Positions 26,783-35,012 of a DNA stretch of 64,000 nucleotides are shown in pieces; within the stretch, counting starts at the first letter, position 1, and every line of letters begins with the position of its first letter. Position numbers and translations under genes: made by a program. The DNA is from Streptomyces sp. NBC_01408 (GTDB taxonomy: Bacteria > Actinomycetota > Actinomycetes > Streptomycetales > Streptomycetaceae), in assembly GCF_026340255.1 (NCBI RefSeq), contig NZ_JAPEPJ010000002.1:1116001-1180000 (forward strand), in the 5' to 3' direction. A model generated the notes under the pieces. That model saw nothing but the letters and a program-made list of their open reading frames with translations. It did no database searches and was not told where the DNA came from.

Positions 26783-27760
26783 ATGTCCACCATGACGACG
26801 AACGACGATGCCACGGCCTGGCAGGGCGGCCGCCTCGACCTGGACGCGTACCTCCGGCGGATCGGATACGACGGAGAGCTCGCGCCCACCCTCGACGTTC
26901 TGCGGGCGCTCACCCGCTCGCACATCACCTCGATCCCCTTCGAGACCGTCGAGATCGTGCTCGGCCGGAAGGTCTCCCTCGAACTGCAGGACGTTCAGAA
27001 CAAGCTGGTCCACGCACGCCGCGGCGGCTACTGCTACGAGCACAACCTGCTGCTCGCGGCGGCGCTGGAGCGCGTCGGCTTCCGGGTGACGGGGCTGGCC
27101 TCGCGGGTCCGCATCGGTTCCGAGGGAGTCCGTCCGGCCACGCACGCGATGCTGCGCGTGGAGACCGCCGAGACCCCCGACACCGGCAAGGTGTGGATCT
27201 GCGACCCGGGCTTCGGCCGCAATCCCATCGAGCCGATGGAGCTGGCGGGCGGCGCCGAGACCTCGGTCGGCGGCTGGGGCTTCCGGCTGGAGCGGACGGC
27301 CACCGAGACCGGCGCCTCGCTGTACGCGCTGCGCTCGCGGGGCGCCGACGGCTGGTTCGACCTGCACGCCTTCACCCTCGACCAGCGGTACGCGCCGGAC
27401 TGGATGGTGGCCAACCACTTCATGTCCACGCATGCGCGCTCGCCGTTCGCGGGGCGGCTGGTCGTCCAGCAGATGCGCGAGCAGGATCACCTGTTCCTGG
27501 ACGGCACCACCCTGACCACCACGCTGCCGGACGGTACGGCCTCGGCGCGCGGGTTCGCCCCGGAGGAGGTGCCGGACCTCATGCGCGAGGAGTTCGGACT
27601 GGAGCTGCCGCGCTCCGACCACGCGGAGCTCGTCGCCCGGGTGTACGTGGCGCGTCAGGCCGTCGCCATGTACCCGGCGACCGTGCACCCGCCGATCCAG
27701 CCCGTCCAGCACGTGCGGGCGCACCGTCCCGGGCGCAGGGTCCCGACCTCGGTCTGCTGA
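26783..27760 (+). CDS. nat: Arylamine N-acetyltransferase
   Basis: Transfers acetyl (or another acyl) from CoA to arylamines or hydrazines; in actinomycetes relatives also work as amide synthases in natural-product pathways. 325 residues from ATG 26783 (ATG 26792 equally possible; no good ribosome site). The Cys-His-Asp triad is complete: Cys84 in RRGGYCYEHN, His121 in ATHAML and Asp141 in CDPGFG. The C-terminal tail of about 40 residues is longer and Pro/Arg-rich compared with the usual 270-280 residue enzyme. Confidence 0.92.
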   Translation: MSTMTTNDDATAWQGGRLDLDAYLRRIGYDGELAPTLDVLRALTRSHITSIPFETVEIVLGRKVSLELQDVQNKLVHARRGGYCYEHNLLLAAALERVGFRVTGLASRVRIGSEGVRPATHAMLRVETAETPDTGKVWICDPGFGRNPIEPMELAGGAETSVGGWGFRLERTATETGASLYALRSRGADGWFDLHAFTLDQRYAPDWMVANHFMSTHARSPFAGRLVVQQMREQDHLFLDGTTLTTTLPDGTASARGFAPEEVPDLMREEFGLELPRSDHAELVARVYVARQAVAMYPATVHPPIQPVQHVRAHRPGRRVPTSVC

Positions 27761-27774
27761 CCGGCCACGCCGCC

Positions 27775-28602
27775 TCAGGGGCCTTGGGGCCCCTGAGGGT
27801 CGGCCGCCGCCGCGTGCAGGCGCAGGAGCCGGGCCGTCTCCTCGTCCATCGGGAAGAACGTCTCGACCGCGAGTTCGGAGAGCGTCACGTCCGCGGGCGC
27901 GCCGAAGGTGGCGATCATGCTGAACAGCGCCATGTCGCCGAAGGGGGTGCGCAGCCGCAGCGGGACGACCATACCGGTCGCGTCGACCGGGCCGGCCGGG
28001 GCGCCGGTGTCCGGCGGCGGCGGGTAGGCGGACACCTCGTCGTACAGCGCCCGCAGTTCGGGGCGGCCGGTGCCGTTGGCCTGGTGCAGGAGACGGCCCA
28101 GGGCGTGGGCGCGGACCTCAGCGAAGTTGAGGCAGTGCTGCGGGAGGCCGTCCGGGTGCAGGATCAGGCGCATCACGTTCGCGCCCTCGGCCGTCAGGGT
28201 CGGCGGGACGCTGTCCAGCAGGAGGGACATCGAGCGGTTGGAGTCGACGATGTTCCAGACCCGGTCGACGACCGCCGCCGGGTAGGGCTCGTGGCCGGCG
28301 AGCATGCTCCGCAGTGCCTGGCGTGCCATCGCCATGCGGTCGCTGCCCAGGGGGCTCTCCTGATAGGCGGGGGCGTAGCCGGCCGCCAGCAGCAGGCTGT
28401 TGCGGTCGCGCAGCGGCACGTCGAGGTGCTCGGCGAGCCGCAGCACCATCTCCCGGCTGGGCCGGGCCCGGCCCGTCTCCACGCAGGACAGGTGCCGGGT
28501 GGAGGTCTCGGCGCGCAGGGCGAGATCGAGTTGGCTGAACTTCCTGCGCTGGCGCCAGTCGCGCAGCAACAGCCCGACGCGGGGCGGGTCTTCGGTCTTC
28601 AT
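27775..28602 (-). CDS. XRE-family regulator with MmyB-like ligand domain
   Basis: Helix-turn-helix regulator, 275 residues. HTH at about 10-70 (RRKFSQLDLALRAETSTRHLSCVETGRARPS) followed by the MmyB-type C-terminal PAS-like domain (WNIVDSNRSM... LNFAEVRAHALGRL). In characterised members this domain binds a fatty-acid-like ligand and the gene controls a divergent neighbour. ATG 28602 is preceded by GGTGGAG. Between it and the divergent membrane-protein gene lies a 43-bp perfect palindrome. Confidence 0.88.
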   Translation of the reverse strand: MKTEDPPRVGLLLRDWRQRRKFSQLDLALRAETSTRHLSCVETGRARPSREMVLRLAEHLDVPLRDRNSLLLAAGYAPAYQESPLGSDRMAMARQALRSMLAGHEPYPAAVVDRVWNIVDSNRSMSLLLDSVPPTLTAEGANVMRLILHPDGLPQHCLNFAEVRAHALGRLLHQANGTGRPELRALYDEVSAYPPPPDTGAPAGPVDATGMVVPLRLRTPFGDMALFSMIATFGAPADVTLSELAVETFFPMDEETARLLRLHAAAADPQGPQGP

Positions 28603-28623
28603 GCACTCCACCGTAACCGCCGG

Positions 28624-28666
28624 GGTCGCGGACTCCATGACCTCTGAGGTCATGGAGTCCGCGACC
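28624..28666. promoter_or_regulatory. 43-bp perfect palindrome, probable operator
   Basis: Arms of 21 bp around a single central base (T at 28645); the inner part reads CATGACCTCTGAGGTCATG. It lies 22 bp upstream of the XRE/MmyB start and 49 bp upstream of the divergent membrane-protein start, where it can govern both. A cruciform or terminator role is possible, but there is no gene end here. Confidence 0.7.
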
Positions 28667-28714
28667 TGTCCCGTGTCACGGTGGGGGCACAGTCCGGTGC
28701 GAAGGAGCTCTGCC

Positions 28715-29143
28715 ATGACACAGACCATGCATACGACCGACCCTGCCGTCCGGCAGGCGTCCGACCGCTTCCTGCGGCTGGTCCTGCGGATCGACAGTGT
28801 CAGCACCGCCGTGATGGCCGCCGTGCTCATCGCCGCGTGCGGCCCGCTCGGTTCCGCCACCGGGATGCCCGTCGCCTTCAGCATCGGCTTCGGGCTCTTC
28901 CAGCTCGGCGGGGCGGCCTCGCTGGCCCTCATCGCGGGGTATCCGGTGATCCCGGCCGGGCTGGTCAAAGCCGTGATCGGGGTGAACCTCGGCTCCGCCG
29001 TCGCCTGCCTGGTGGTGGCCGCGGGGGACTTCGTCCCGCTCACCGGGTTCGGCATCGTGTTCATGCTGATCGGCGCGCTGGTCGTGGGGGTGTACGCGGC
29101 CCTGGAGTGGGCGGGGCTGCGGCGGATGACTGCGGCGGGGTGA
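28715..29143 (+). CDS. Small four-helix membrane protein
   Basis: 142 residues, four hydrophobic segments (about 28-46, 52-74, 82-100, 108-130), positive N-terminus. Not recognised beyond a general DoxX/SPW-like size. AAGGAG stands eight bases before ATG 28715. Divergent from the MmyB-type regulator across the palindrome, so it is the most likely regulated gene. Ends 4 bp before the convergent methyltransferase. Confidence 0.78.
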   Translation: MTQTMHTTDPAVRQASDRFLRLVLRIDSVSTAVMAAVLIAACGPLGSATGMPVAFSIGFGLFQLGGAASLALIAGYPVIPAGLVKAVIGVNLGSAVACLVVAAGDFVPLTGFGIVFMLIGALVVGVYAALEWAGLRRMTAAG

Positions 29144-29147
29144 CGGG

Positions 29148-30020
29148 TCAGGCCTGCGGGGCCCGGCCGCGCAGGTACACGATCGGGGTCGGCAGGGTGA
29201 TGGTGCCGTCGGCCGAGCGCAGGGCGTCCAGGCGCCGGGCGACCTCGGCGGACAGCTCGTTCGCCTCCTGCTCGGACAGCCTGTCCCACAGCCGGCGCAT
29301 GCCGTGCGAGCGGGTCCAGTCGACCCACTGGGCCCCGGACTCCACGACGATGGGCAGGTCCTCCTCCAGTACGGCCACGTCGGTGAAGCCCGCGTCGGTC
29401 AGGGTGGCCGTGACGGCCTCGGGGGTCACCAGCCAGTTGTTGTGGATGTTGGTGAAGGGGCAGTCGTAGGCATCCCCTTCCTTGGGCTGGGTCAGATGCG
29501 GCAGCAGCAGGTCGTGCACGTCCTCGGGGAGGAATCCCCACTTGCCCGTGGCGGTGGGGAAGAAGGAGGGCGCGCTGGCCGCGAAGAGGCCGCCGGGGCG
29601 CAGGATCGTGCGGTAGGGGCGCAGTTCGGCCCCGCCGTGCGTCCAGATGAAGACGCTGAACCCGCCGAGCACCGCGTCGAAGCGCCCGGCCGGGAAGTCC
29701 GGCACCTGGCCGTTCATGACCTGGGTGGTCACGTGGGTCAGGCCCTGCGACCGCGCGTCGGCGTCCGCGTACTTGACCATCTCCTCGGCGAGGTCGATCC
29801 CGATGACCTCTCCGGTGCCGCCCACGGCCGCCGCGGCCGGCCAGAGCACGGCGCCCCGGCCGCAGCCCACGTCCAGCACCGAATCTCCGGCGCGGATTCC
29901 GGAGAATTCGACCAGCCGGCGGCCGATGGGGCCGAAGAAGTCCACTCCGCTCTGGTCGTAGACGTCCGCGGCAGTGTTGAACACACGGTGCATCTCCGCC
30001 GTGCTTTCCGAATTACCCAT
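29148..30020 (-). CDS. SAM-dependent class I methyltransferase
   Basis: 290 residues with a Rossmann methyltransferase core: motif I VLDVGCGRGAVLWPAA (residues 48-63), motif II acidic residue in IGIDLAEEM, motif post-I RFDAVLGGFSVF and LRPGGLFAASAPS. Resembles UbiE/SmtA small-molecule methyltransferases; target unknown. AGGAG five bases before ATG 30020 fixes the start. Divergent from FAD-linked oxidase A with 174 bp between them, so it may belong to the same tailoring locus. Confidence 0.88.
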   Translation of the reverse strand: MGNSESTAEMHRVFNTAADVYDQSGVDFFGPIGRRLVEFSGIRAGDSVLDVGCGRGAVLWPAAAAVGGTGEVIGIDLAEEMVKYADADARSQGLTHVTTQVMNGQVPDFPAGRFDAVLGGFSVFIWTHGGAELRPYRTILRPGGLFAASAPSFFPTATGKWGFLPEDVHDLLLPHLTQPKEGDAYDCPFTNIHNNWLVTPEAVTATLTDAGFTDVAVLEEDLPIVVESGAQWVDWTRSHGMRRLWDRLSEQEANELSAEVARRLDALRSADGTITLPTPIVYLRGRAPQA

Positions 30021-30075
30021 ACCGGCTCCTTGACTTGAGTTCGCCGGGAAAAGCGTGCGGTATCCGCGCGACCGC

Positions 30076-30122
30076 GTCCAATAGGCAGGGCTTCTGACGG
30101 CCAGCACGGTTTCTTATTGGAC
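30076..30122. promoter_or_regulatory. Inverted repeat in the methyltransferase / oxidase A divergent promoter
   Basis: GTCCAATA at 30076-30083 and TATTGGAC at 30115-30122. Downstream, 30130-30159 can fold as a hairpin (GCCTGC ... GCAGGC) in the leader of oxidase A, just before the GGAAAGG ribosome site. Confidence 0.4.
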
Positions 30123-30191
30123 AGGGAGTGCCTGCCGCATCAACATCATTTATGCAGGCGGGGCTTGGCTCCGCCTTCGTGGAAAGGTTGC

Positions 30192-31063
30192 CTTATGAGT
30201 GAGTTCTCTTCGCTGGTGTCGCGGGTCGAGGGTGAGGTGTTCCTGCCCGGGCAGGAGGGTTTCGACGAGGAGCGGACGGGTTTCCAGCGTGCGGTGGTGC
30301 ACCGGCCCGATGTGATCGTGGGCGCGGTCTCGGCCCGGGACGTGGCGGCGGCGGTGGAGTACGCGACGAGCAGGGGCCTGCCGGTGGCCGTGCAGGCGAC
30401 CGGACACGGCACCTCCGTGGCGATGGACGGCGGGGTACTGGTCACCACCCGCCGGATGACCGGCGTCCGCGTCGATCCCCAGGCCCAGACCGCCTGGCTG
30501 GAAGCCGGAGTCCGCTGGGAACACGTCGTGCCCGAAGCCGCAGTCCACGGCCTGGCCCCCCTCAACGGCTCCGCCCCCCACGTCGGAGCGGTCTCCTACA
30601 TCCTGGGCGGCGGACTGCCCCTGTTGGGCCGCACCTACGGCTGGGCCGCCGACCACGTCCTGGGCATGGAAGTCGTCACCGCCGACGCACAGATCAAACA
30701 GATCACCCCCGACAGCGACCCCGACCTGTTCTGGGCCCTCCTCGGAGGCAAAGACAACTTCGGCATCGTCACCGGCCTCGAAACCGCCCTCGTCCCCCAA
30801 CCCCGCATCTACGGCGGCGGCCTCTACTTCGACACCCCCCACATCGAAGACATCCTCCACACCTGGCACCGATGGACCACCACCACACCCGACCACATGA
30901 ACTCCAGCGTGGGACTGATGCCCGTGCCCGACCTGCCGTTCATGCCCGAGCCGCTGCGCGGCCGGTACGTCGCCCACGTCCGGATCGCCTGCACCGGCGG
31001 GGCGATCGCCGGCCGCAAGGCCGTCGCGCCGCTGCGCGCCGTCGCGCCCCGCCTGATGGACAC
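30192..31063 (+). repeat. Long inverted repeat, copy A (N-terminal part of FAD-linked oxidase A)
   Basis: Comparison of this stretch with the reverse complement of 33450-34321 shows one difference, AGC versus GGC in codon 59; the flanks diverge abruptly three to four bases before the ATG and after GATGGACAC. The repeat is about 870 bp. Confidence 0.95.
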
Positions 31064-31577
31064 GCTCACGGAGATGCCGTACTCGGCGAGCGCGGCCGTC
31101 CACAACGATCCGCCGACGCCCATGCCCTGGTACGCGGACGTCGCCATGCTCGGCGAACTGGCCGAGTCCGACGTGCCGACGATCCTCAAGACGGTCGGCC
31201 CCGGCGCGCCCGTCATGTGCATCGTCGAACTGCGCCACCTCGGCGGCGCGCTGGCCCGCCGGCTGGGAGCGCCGAACGCGGTCGGCCACCGCGACGCCCG
31301 CTACATGCTGTACGTGCTCTCGCCGCTGGTCGGCCCGTTCACCCCCGAGACCGTGGGGCCGGTGCACCGCCAGCTCTTCGACGCCCTCGCCCCGCGTACG
31401 ACGGGGCGTTTCGTGAACTTCATGGGCATCGGCGAGAACGCCGGTGCGGAGCAGGTGCGTTCGGCGTACGACCCCGAGGACCACGCACGTCTGGTCCGGC
31501 TCAAGGCCGTGCACGACCCGGCCAACACCTTTCGCGTCAACTACAACCTGGAGCCCGGCACGTCCGGCTCCCACTAG
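30195..31577 (+). CDS. FAD-linked oxidase A (berberine-bridge type)
   Basis: Secreted-type or cytoplasmic oxidase of the BBE/FAD_binding_4 family, 460 residues; relatives oxidise alcohols, amines or natural-product intermediates. FAD-binding half at about 35-210, with His71 (VQATGHGTSVAMDGG) as likely covalent attachment and HVGAVSYILGGG as the flavin loop; the cysteine that gives a second covalent link in many members is absent (SAPHVG). C-terminal BBE motif DPANTFRVNYNLEPG. No signal peptide seen. The first 290 residues match oxidase B except Ser59/Gly59, while the last 170 diverge to roughly half identity. Confidence 0.9.
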   Translation: MSEFSSLVSRVEGEVFLPGQEGFDEERTGFQRAVVHRPDVIVGAVSARDVAAAVEYATSRGLPVAVQATGHGTSVAMDGGVLVTTRRMTGVRVDPQAQTAWLEAGVRWEHVVPEAAVHGLAPLNGSAPHVGAVSYILGGGLPLLGRTYGWAADHVLGMEVVTADAQIKQITPDSDPDLFWALLGGKDNFGIVTGLETALVPQPRIYGGGLYFDTPHIEDILHTWHRWTTTTPDHMNSSVGLMPVPDLPFMPEPLRGRYVAHVRIACTGGAIAGRKAVAPLRAVAPRLMDTLTEMPYSASAAVHNDPPTPMPWYADVAMLGELAESDVPTILKTVGPGAPVMCIVELRHLGGALARRLGAPNAVGHRDARYMLYVLSPLVGPFTPETVGPVHRQLFDALAPRTTGRFVNFMGIGENAGAEQVRSAYDPEDHARLVRLKAVHDPANTFRVNYNLEPGTSGSH

Positions 31578-31585
31578 CTGGTGAT

Positions 31586-31636
31586 CGCCCACCGCGGTGG
31601 CTCCCACCCCCTTCCTCGGAACCGCCGCGGTGGGCG
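31586..31636 (+). terminator. Hairpin between oxidase A and the P450 gene
   Basis: 12-bp perfect stem CGCCCACCGCGG (31586-31597) with its complement at 31625-31636. It begins nine bases after the oxidase A stop and 75 bp before the P450 start, so it could end or attenuate the transcript. Confidence 0.55.
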
Positions 31637-31710
31637 GTCGCCTGCCCGCGGGTCCGCCGGCGGGTCCCTCAGGGGGGCCGTCGGCGGATCCGGCAGATTG
31701 GAAGCAGCAG

Positions 31711-32931
31711 ATGTCCCAGAGCGTGTTCCCCCTCGACCCCACGGGGAGCGATCTCGCCGCCGAGGCCGCCGCGCTGCGCCGGCTAGGGCCCATCGCCCGG
31801 GTGGAGCTGCCGGGCGGTGTGCGGGCCTGGTCGGTGACCCGGCACGAGCGGATCAAGCAACTCCTGACGGATCCGCGGGTGTCCAAGGATCCCCGCCGGC
31901 ACTGGCCGGCCTTCCGCGACGGCGAGATCACGCCCGACTGGCCGCTCTACCCCTGGGTGTCCGTGGAGAACATGCTGACGGCCTACGGCGCCGAGCACTC
32001 CCGGCTGCGCCGGCTGGTGGCGGGCGCCTTCACCGCCCGCCGAACGAAATCGCTCGCACCGTCCGTGGAGGAGGTGACGGGCGGGCTGCTGGATGAGCTG
32101 GCCGCCGTGCCGGCCGGGGAGACGGTGGACCTGCGGGCCGCGTTCACCCACCCGCTGCCGTTCCAGGTGATCTGCCGGCTGTTCGGCGTACCGGAGGCCA
32201 CCAGCGAATCACTGCGGCAGATGATGGACGCCTTCTTCCGCGACCCCGGGAACATCGACGACATCCAGGAACGCGGGCGGGCCATCTACGCGGTCCTCAC
32301 CGACCTGGTGGCGTACAAGCGCGAGCACCCCGGGCCCGACTTCTCCTCCGAGCTGATCGCCGTACGCGACGAGGACGGCGAGCGGCTGAACGAACAGGAA
32401 CTGGCCGACACCCTGATGCTCATGATCGGGGCCGGGCACGAGACCACCGCCAACCTGCTGGGCAGCGCCCTGGTGGAACTGCTGTCCCGGCCCGACCAGC
32501 TGGCGCACATCCGGGCCGGCCGGGCCACCTGGCAGGACGCCATCGAGGAGTCCCTGCGGCTGCACGGGCCGGTGGCCCACATGCCGCTGCGTTTCGCCAC
32601 GCAGGACATCGACGTGGACGGGGTGACCATCCCGCGGGGTGACGCGATCCTCGTCTCCTACTCGGCGGCCGGCCAGGATCCGGAGCAGCACGGCCCGGAC
32701 GCGCTCGAGTTCGACCTGCTCCGCGAGCGACGCGAGCACTTGGCCTTCGGGCACGGCGCCCACCACTGTCTCGGCGCCCCCTTCGCCCGGCTGGAGGCCG
32801 GGATCGCGCTGCCGCGGCTCTTCGACCGCTTCCCCGGCCTCCGGCTGGCGCGACCCCGATCCGAGATCCCGGGGTCCGGCTCCTTCATTGCGAACGGGCC
32901 GCGTGACCTGCCCGTCCTGCTGACGTCATGA
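31711..32931 (+). CDS. Cytochrome P450
   Basis: Haem monooxygenase, 406 residues, bacterial class I size. I-helix [16 protein letters not shown] (acid-alcohol pair for O2 activation), K-helix EESLRLHGP, and haem loop [19 protein letters not shown] with Cys353. Needs a ferredoxin and reductase, none of which is adjacent. ATG 31711 has GGAAG nearby; the frame extends to 31597 but that part crosses the hairpin and is not P450-like. Flanked on both sides by FAD-linked oxidase genes carried as inverted repeats. Its stop lies inside a palindrome shared with the convergent oxidase B. Confidence 0.92.
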   Translation: MSQSVFPLDPTGSDLAAEAAALRRLGPIARVELPGGVRAWSVTRHERIKQLLTDPRVSKDPRRHWPAFRDGEITPDWPLYPWVSVENMLTAYGAEHSRLRRLVAGAFTARRTKSLAPSVEEVTGGLLDELAAVPAGETVDLRAAFTHPLPFQVICRLFGVPEATSESLRQMMDAFFRDPGNIDDIQERGRAIYAVLTDLVAYKREHPGPDFSSELIAVRDEDGERLNEQELADTLMLMIGAGHETTANLLGSALVELLSRPDQLAHIRAGRATWQDAIEESLRLHGPVAHMPLRFATQDIDVDGVTIPRGDAILVSYSAAGQDPEQHGPDALEFDLLRERREHLAFGHGAHHCLGAPFARLEAGIALPRLFDRFPGLRLARPRSEIPGSGSFIANGPRDLPVLLTS

Positions 32932-32944
32932 GGTCATGACGTCA
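32921..32944. repeat. 24-bp palindrome carrying both convergent stop codons
   Basis: TGACGTCATGA followed by GG and TCATGACGTCA: two 11-bp arms around a 2-bp centre. The P450 stop (32929-32931) and the oxidase B stop (32942-32944) both lie within it. It is too AT-containing for a standard terminator here. Confidence 0.65.
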
Positions 32945-34318
32945 TAGCGCCTGGTCCGGCTGGATGTTGTGGTTCACGCGGAAGGTGTTCGCGGGGTCGT
33001 ACACGGCCTTCAGCCGGGCCAGCCGCCGTCGTGCGGGGGCCTCGTACAGCGTGCTGAGCCGCTCGGCCGTGGCCGGGCGGCCGTTCCCGTACACGAAGTT
33101 GAGGCTGCGGCCCACGGTCCACGGCCGGACGGCTGCGAGCAGCTCCTCGTGGACGGGGGCGATGTCGGCCGCGCTCCAGGGCCCCACGGGTGAGAGCACC
33201 CGCAGGATGTACGCCGCGTCGCGGTGGCCGACGGCGCTGGGCACGGCCGGCGGGCGGGCCAGCGCACCGCCGAGGTGGCGCAGGTCCACGACGCACATGA
33301 CGGGTGCGGCCGGGCCGGCGAGGTCCAGGACGGCGTCGAGTACCGGGGTGCCGAGCGAGCAGAGCAGGGCGTTATCCCCGGTGTAGCCGTGCGGGTGGAC
33401 CGGGTCGTCGAAGACGGAGCCGCTCGCGGTGTACGGCATGTCGCGCAGGGTGTCCATCAGGCGGGGCGCGACGGCGCGCAGCGGCGCGACGGCCTTGCGG
33501 CCGGCGATCGCCCCGCCGGTGCAGGCGATCCGGACGTGGGCGACGTACCGGCCGCGCAGCGGCTCGGGCATGAACGGCAGGTCGGGCACGGGCATCAGTC
33601 CCACGCTGGAGTTCATGTGGTCGGGTGTGGTGGTGGTCCATCGGTGCCAGGTGTGGAGGATGTCTTCGATGTGGGGGGTGTCGAAGTAGAGGCCGCCGCC
33701 GTAGATGCGGGGTTGGGGGACGAGGGCGGTTTCGAGGCCGGTGACGATGCCGAAGTTGTCTTTGCCTCCGAGGAGGGCCCAGAACAGGTCGGGGTCGCTG
33801 TCGGGGGTGATCTGTTTGATCTGTGCGTCGGCGGTGACGACTTCCATGCCCAGGACGTGGTCGGCGGCCCAGCCGTAGGTGCGGCCCAACAGGGGCAGTC
33901 CGCCGCCCAGGATGTAGGAGACCGCTCCGACGTGGGGGGCGGAGCCGTTGAGGGGGGCCAGGCCGTGGACTGCGGCTTCGGGCACGACGTGTTCCCAGCG
34001 GACTCCGGCTTCCAGCCAGGCGGTCTGGGCCTGGGGATCGACGCGGACGCCGGTCATCCGGCGGGTGGTGACCAGTACCCCGCCGTCCATCGCCACGGAG
34101 GTGCCGTGTCCGGTCGCCTGCACGGCCACCGGCAGGCCCCTGCCCGTCGCGTACTCCACCGCCGCCGCCACGTCCCGGGCCGAGACCGCGCCCACGATCA
34201 CATCGGGCCGGTGCACCACCGCACGCTGGAAACCCGTCCGCTCCTCGTCGAAACCCTCCTGCCCGGGCAGGAACACCTCACCCTCGACCCGCGACACCAG
34301 CGAAGAGAACTCACTCAT
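32942..34318 (-). CDS. FAD-linked oxidase B (berberine-bridge type)
   Basis: 458 residues, paralogue of oxidase A. The FAD-binding half is identical to A except Gly59, again with candidate covalent His71 and no bridging Cys. From about residue 291 the substrate-side half differs: DMPYTASGSVFDDPVHPHG and a distinct C-terminus ending DPANTFRVNHNIQPDQAL. So the two enzymes likely share cofactor handling but not substrate. ATG 34318 is preceded by AAGGGTGG. Convergent with the P450 and divergent (25 bp) from a broken LysR gene. Confidence 0.9.
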   Translation of the reverse strand: MSEFSSLVSRVEGEVFLPGQEGFDEERTGFQRAVVHRPDVIVGAVSARDVAAAVEYATGRGLPVAVQATGHGTSVAMDGGVLVTTRRMTGVRVDPQAQTAWLEAGVRWEHVVPEAAVHGLAPLNGSAPHVGAVSYILGGGLPLLGRTYGWAADHVLGMEVVTADAQIKQITPDSDPDLFWALLGGKDNFGIVTGLETALVPQPRIYGGGLYFDTPHIEDILHTWHRWTTTTPDHMNSSVGLMPVPDLPFMPEPLRGRYVAHVRIACTGGAIAGRKAVAPLRAVAPRLMDTLRDMPYTASGSVFDDPVHPHGYTGDNALLCSLGTPVLDAVLDLAGPAAPVMCVVDLRHLGGALARPPAVPSAVGHRDAAYILRVLSPVGPWSAADIAPVHEELLAAVRPWTVGRSLNFVYGNGRPATAERLSTLYEAPARRRLARLKAVYDPANTFRVNHNIQPDQAL

Positions 34319-34321
34319 AAG
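33450..34321 (-). repeat. Long inverted repeat, copy B (N-terminal part of FAD-linked oxidase B)
   Basis: Reverse-complement partner of 30192-31063, with a single observed difference over 869 bp of coding sequence. The two copies bracket 2.4 kb that hold both divergent C-terminal coding parts and the P450 gene. Confidence 0.95.
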
Positions 34322-34343
34322 CCACCCTTTAGACTCGGCGCTC

Positions 34344-34647
34344 ATGGAACTGCGCCAGTTGGAATACTTCGTCGCCGTTGCCGAGGAGGCGAGCTTCACC
34401 AGGGGCGCCGCGCGCGTACACGTGGCGCAGCCAGGGGTGAGTGCTCAAATACGCTGGCTGGAGCGCGAGTTGGGACAGGAGCTGCTCGACCGCAGTGGCC
34501 GTCAGGTGCAGTTGACCGACGCGGGCGTCGCCGTACTGCCGTACGCCCGGGCCGCACTGGCCGCCGTGGCCGGCGCCCGCCTCGCCGTGGACGAGGTCAC
34601 CGGTCTCCTGCGGGGCCAGGTCTCCATCGGGACGGTCGCTTCCTCCT
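34344..34647 (+). pseudogene. LysR-family regulator, truncated after the HTH domain
   Basis: Starts with a standard LysR N-terminus (MELRQLEYFVAVAEEASFTR, HVAQPGVSAQIRWLERELG, LDRSGRQVQLTDAG) and reaches the beginning of the effector domain (LLRGQVSIGTV, about residue 96). After that LysR similarity stops; the frame runs on to about 34865 as nonsense through a different gene fragment. A full LysR protein is about 300 residues. It starts 25 bp from the divergent oxidase B, the usual place for its regulator, so that oxidase has probably lost its own control. Confidence 0.8.
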
Positions 34648-34981
34648 CCCCTGGATGGCCGGCCAGGGGGTACGGCTCATCGCGGGCACGGACGCGGGCG
34701 TGGCGCACGCCGTCTTCGACGGCTTCGTGTCGAGCCTGGAGTTCTTCCGCCACATCGGCTTCTCCCCCGCCGAGGCCATCGACGCGGCCACGGTCGAGGC
34801 CGCCCTCGCCCTGGGCATCGCCTCCGACACCGGCCGCCTCGCCCCCGGCTACCGCGCCGACCTGATCGCCGTCACCGGAGACCCGCTGGCCGATCTGGCC
34901 GCCCTGCGCGACGTCCGCCTGACGATGTCCGCCGGCCGCCCGCACGTCCCGGCCGGCGCCCCGGCGCCGGCCCCGCGCTGA
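34648..34981 (+). pseudogene. C-terminal fragment of an amidohydrolase, out of frame with the LysR fragment
   Basis: In a second frame the sequence reads LLPWMAGQGVRLIAGTDAGV, then FSPAEAIDAATVEAALALG and TGRLAPGYRADLIAVTGDPL, ending in VRLTMSAGR. This is the last third of a metal-dependent amidohydrolase (imidazolonepropionase/prolidase-like), including the Asp of GTDAG. About 110 residues remain; the metal-binding N-terminus is missing. The junction with the LysR fragment lies around 34640-34655. Confidence 0.75.
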
Positions 34982-35012
34982 CCGGGGGCCGGGAGCCGGG
35001 AGCGGCGGCAGA

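Noticed and set aside
28400..28714. Longer start for the 28715 membrane protein, reading through the palindrome
   Set aside because: The upstream part is antisense of the XRE gene and palindrome; a strong AAGGAG site directly precedes ATG 28715.
31064..33449. A site-specific invertible element with its own recombinase
   Set aside because: No invertase or integrase gene and no short crossover sites; only general homologous recombination between the long repeats is plausible.
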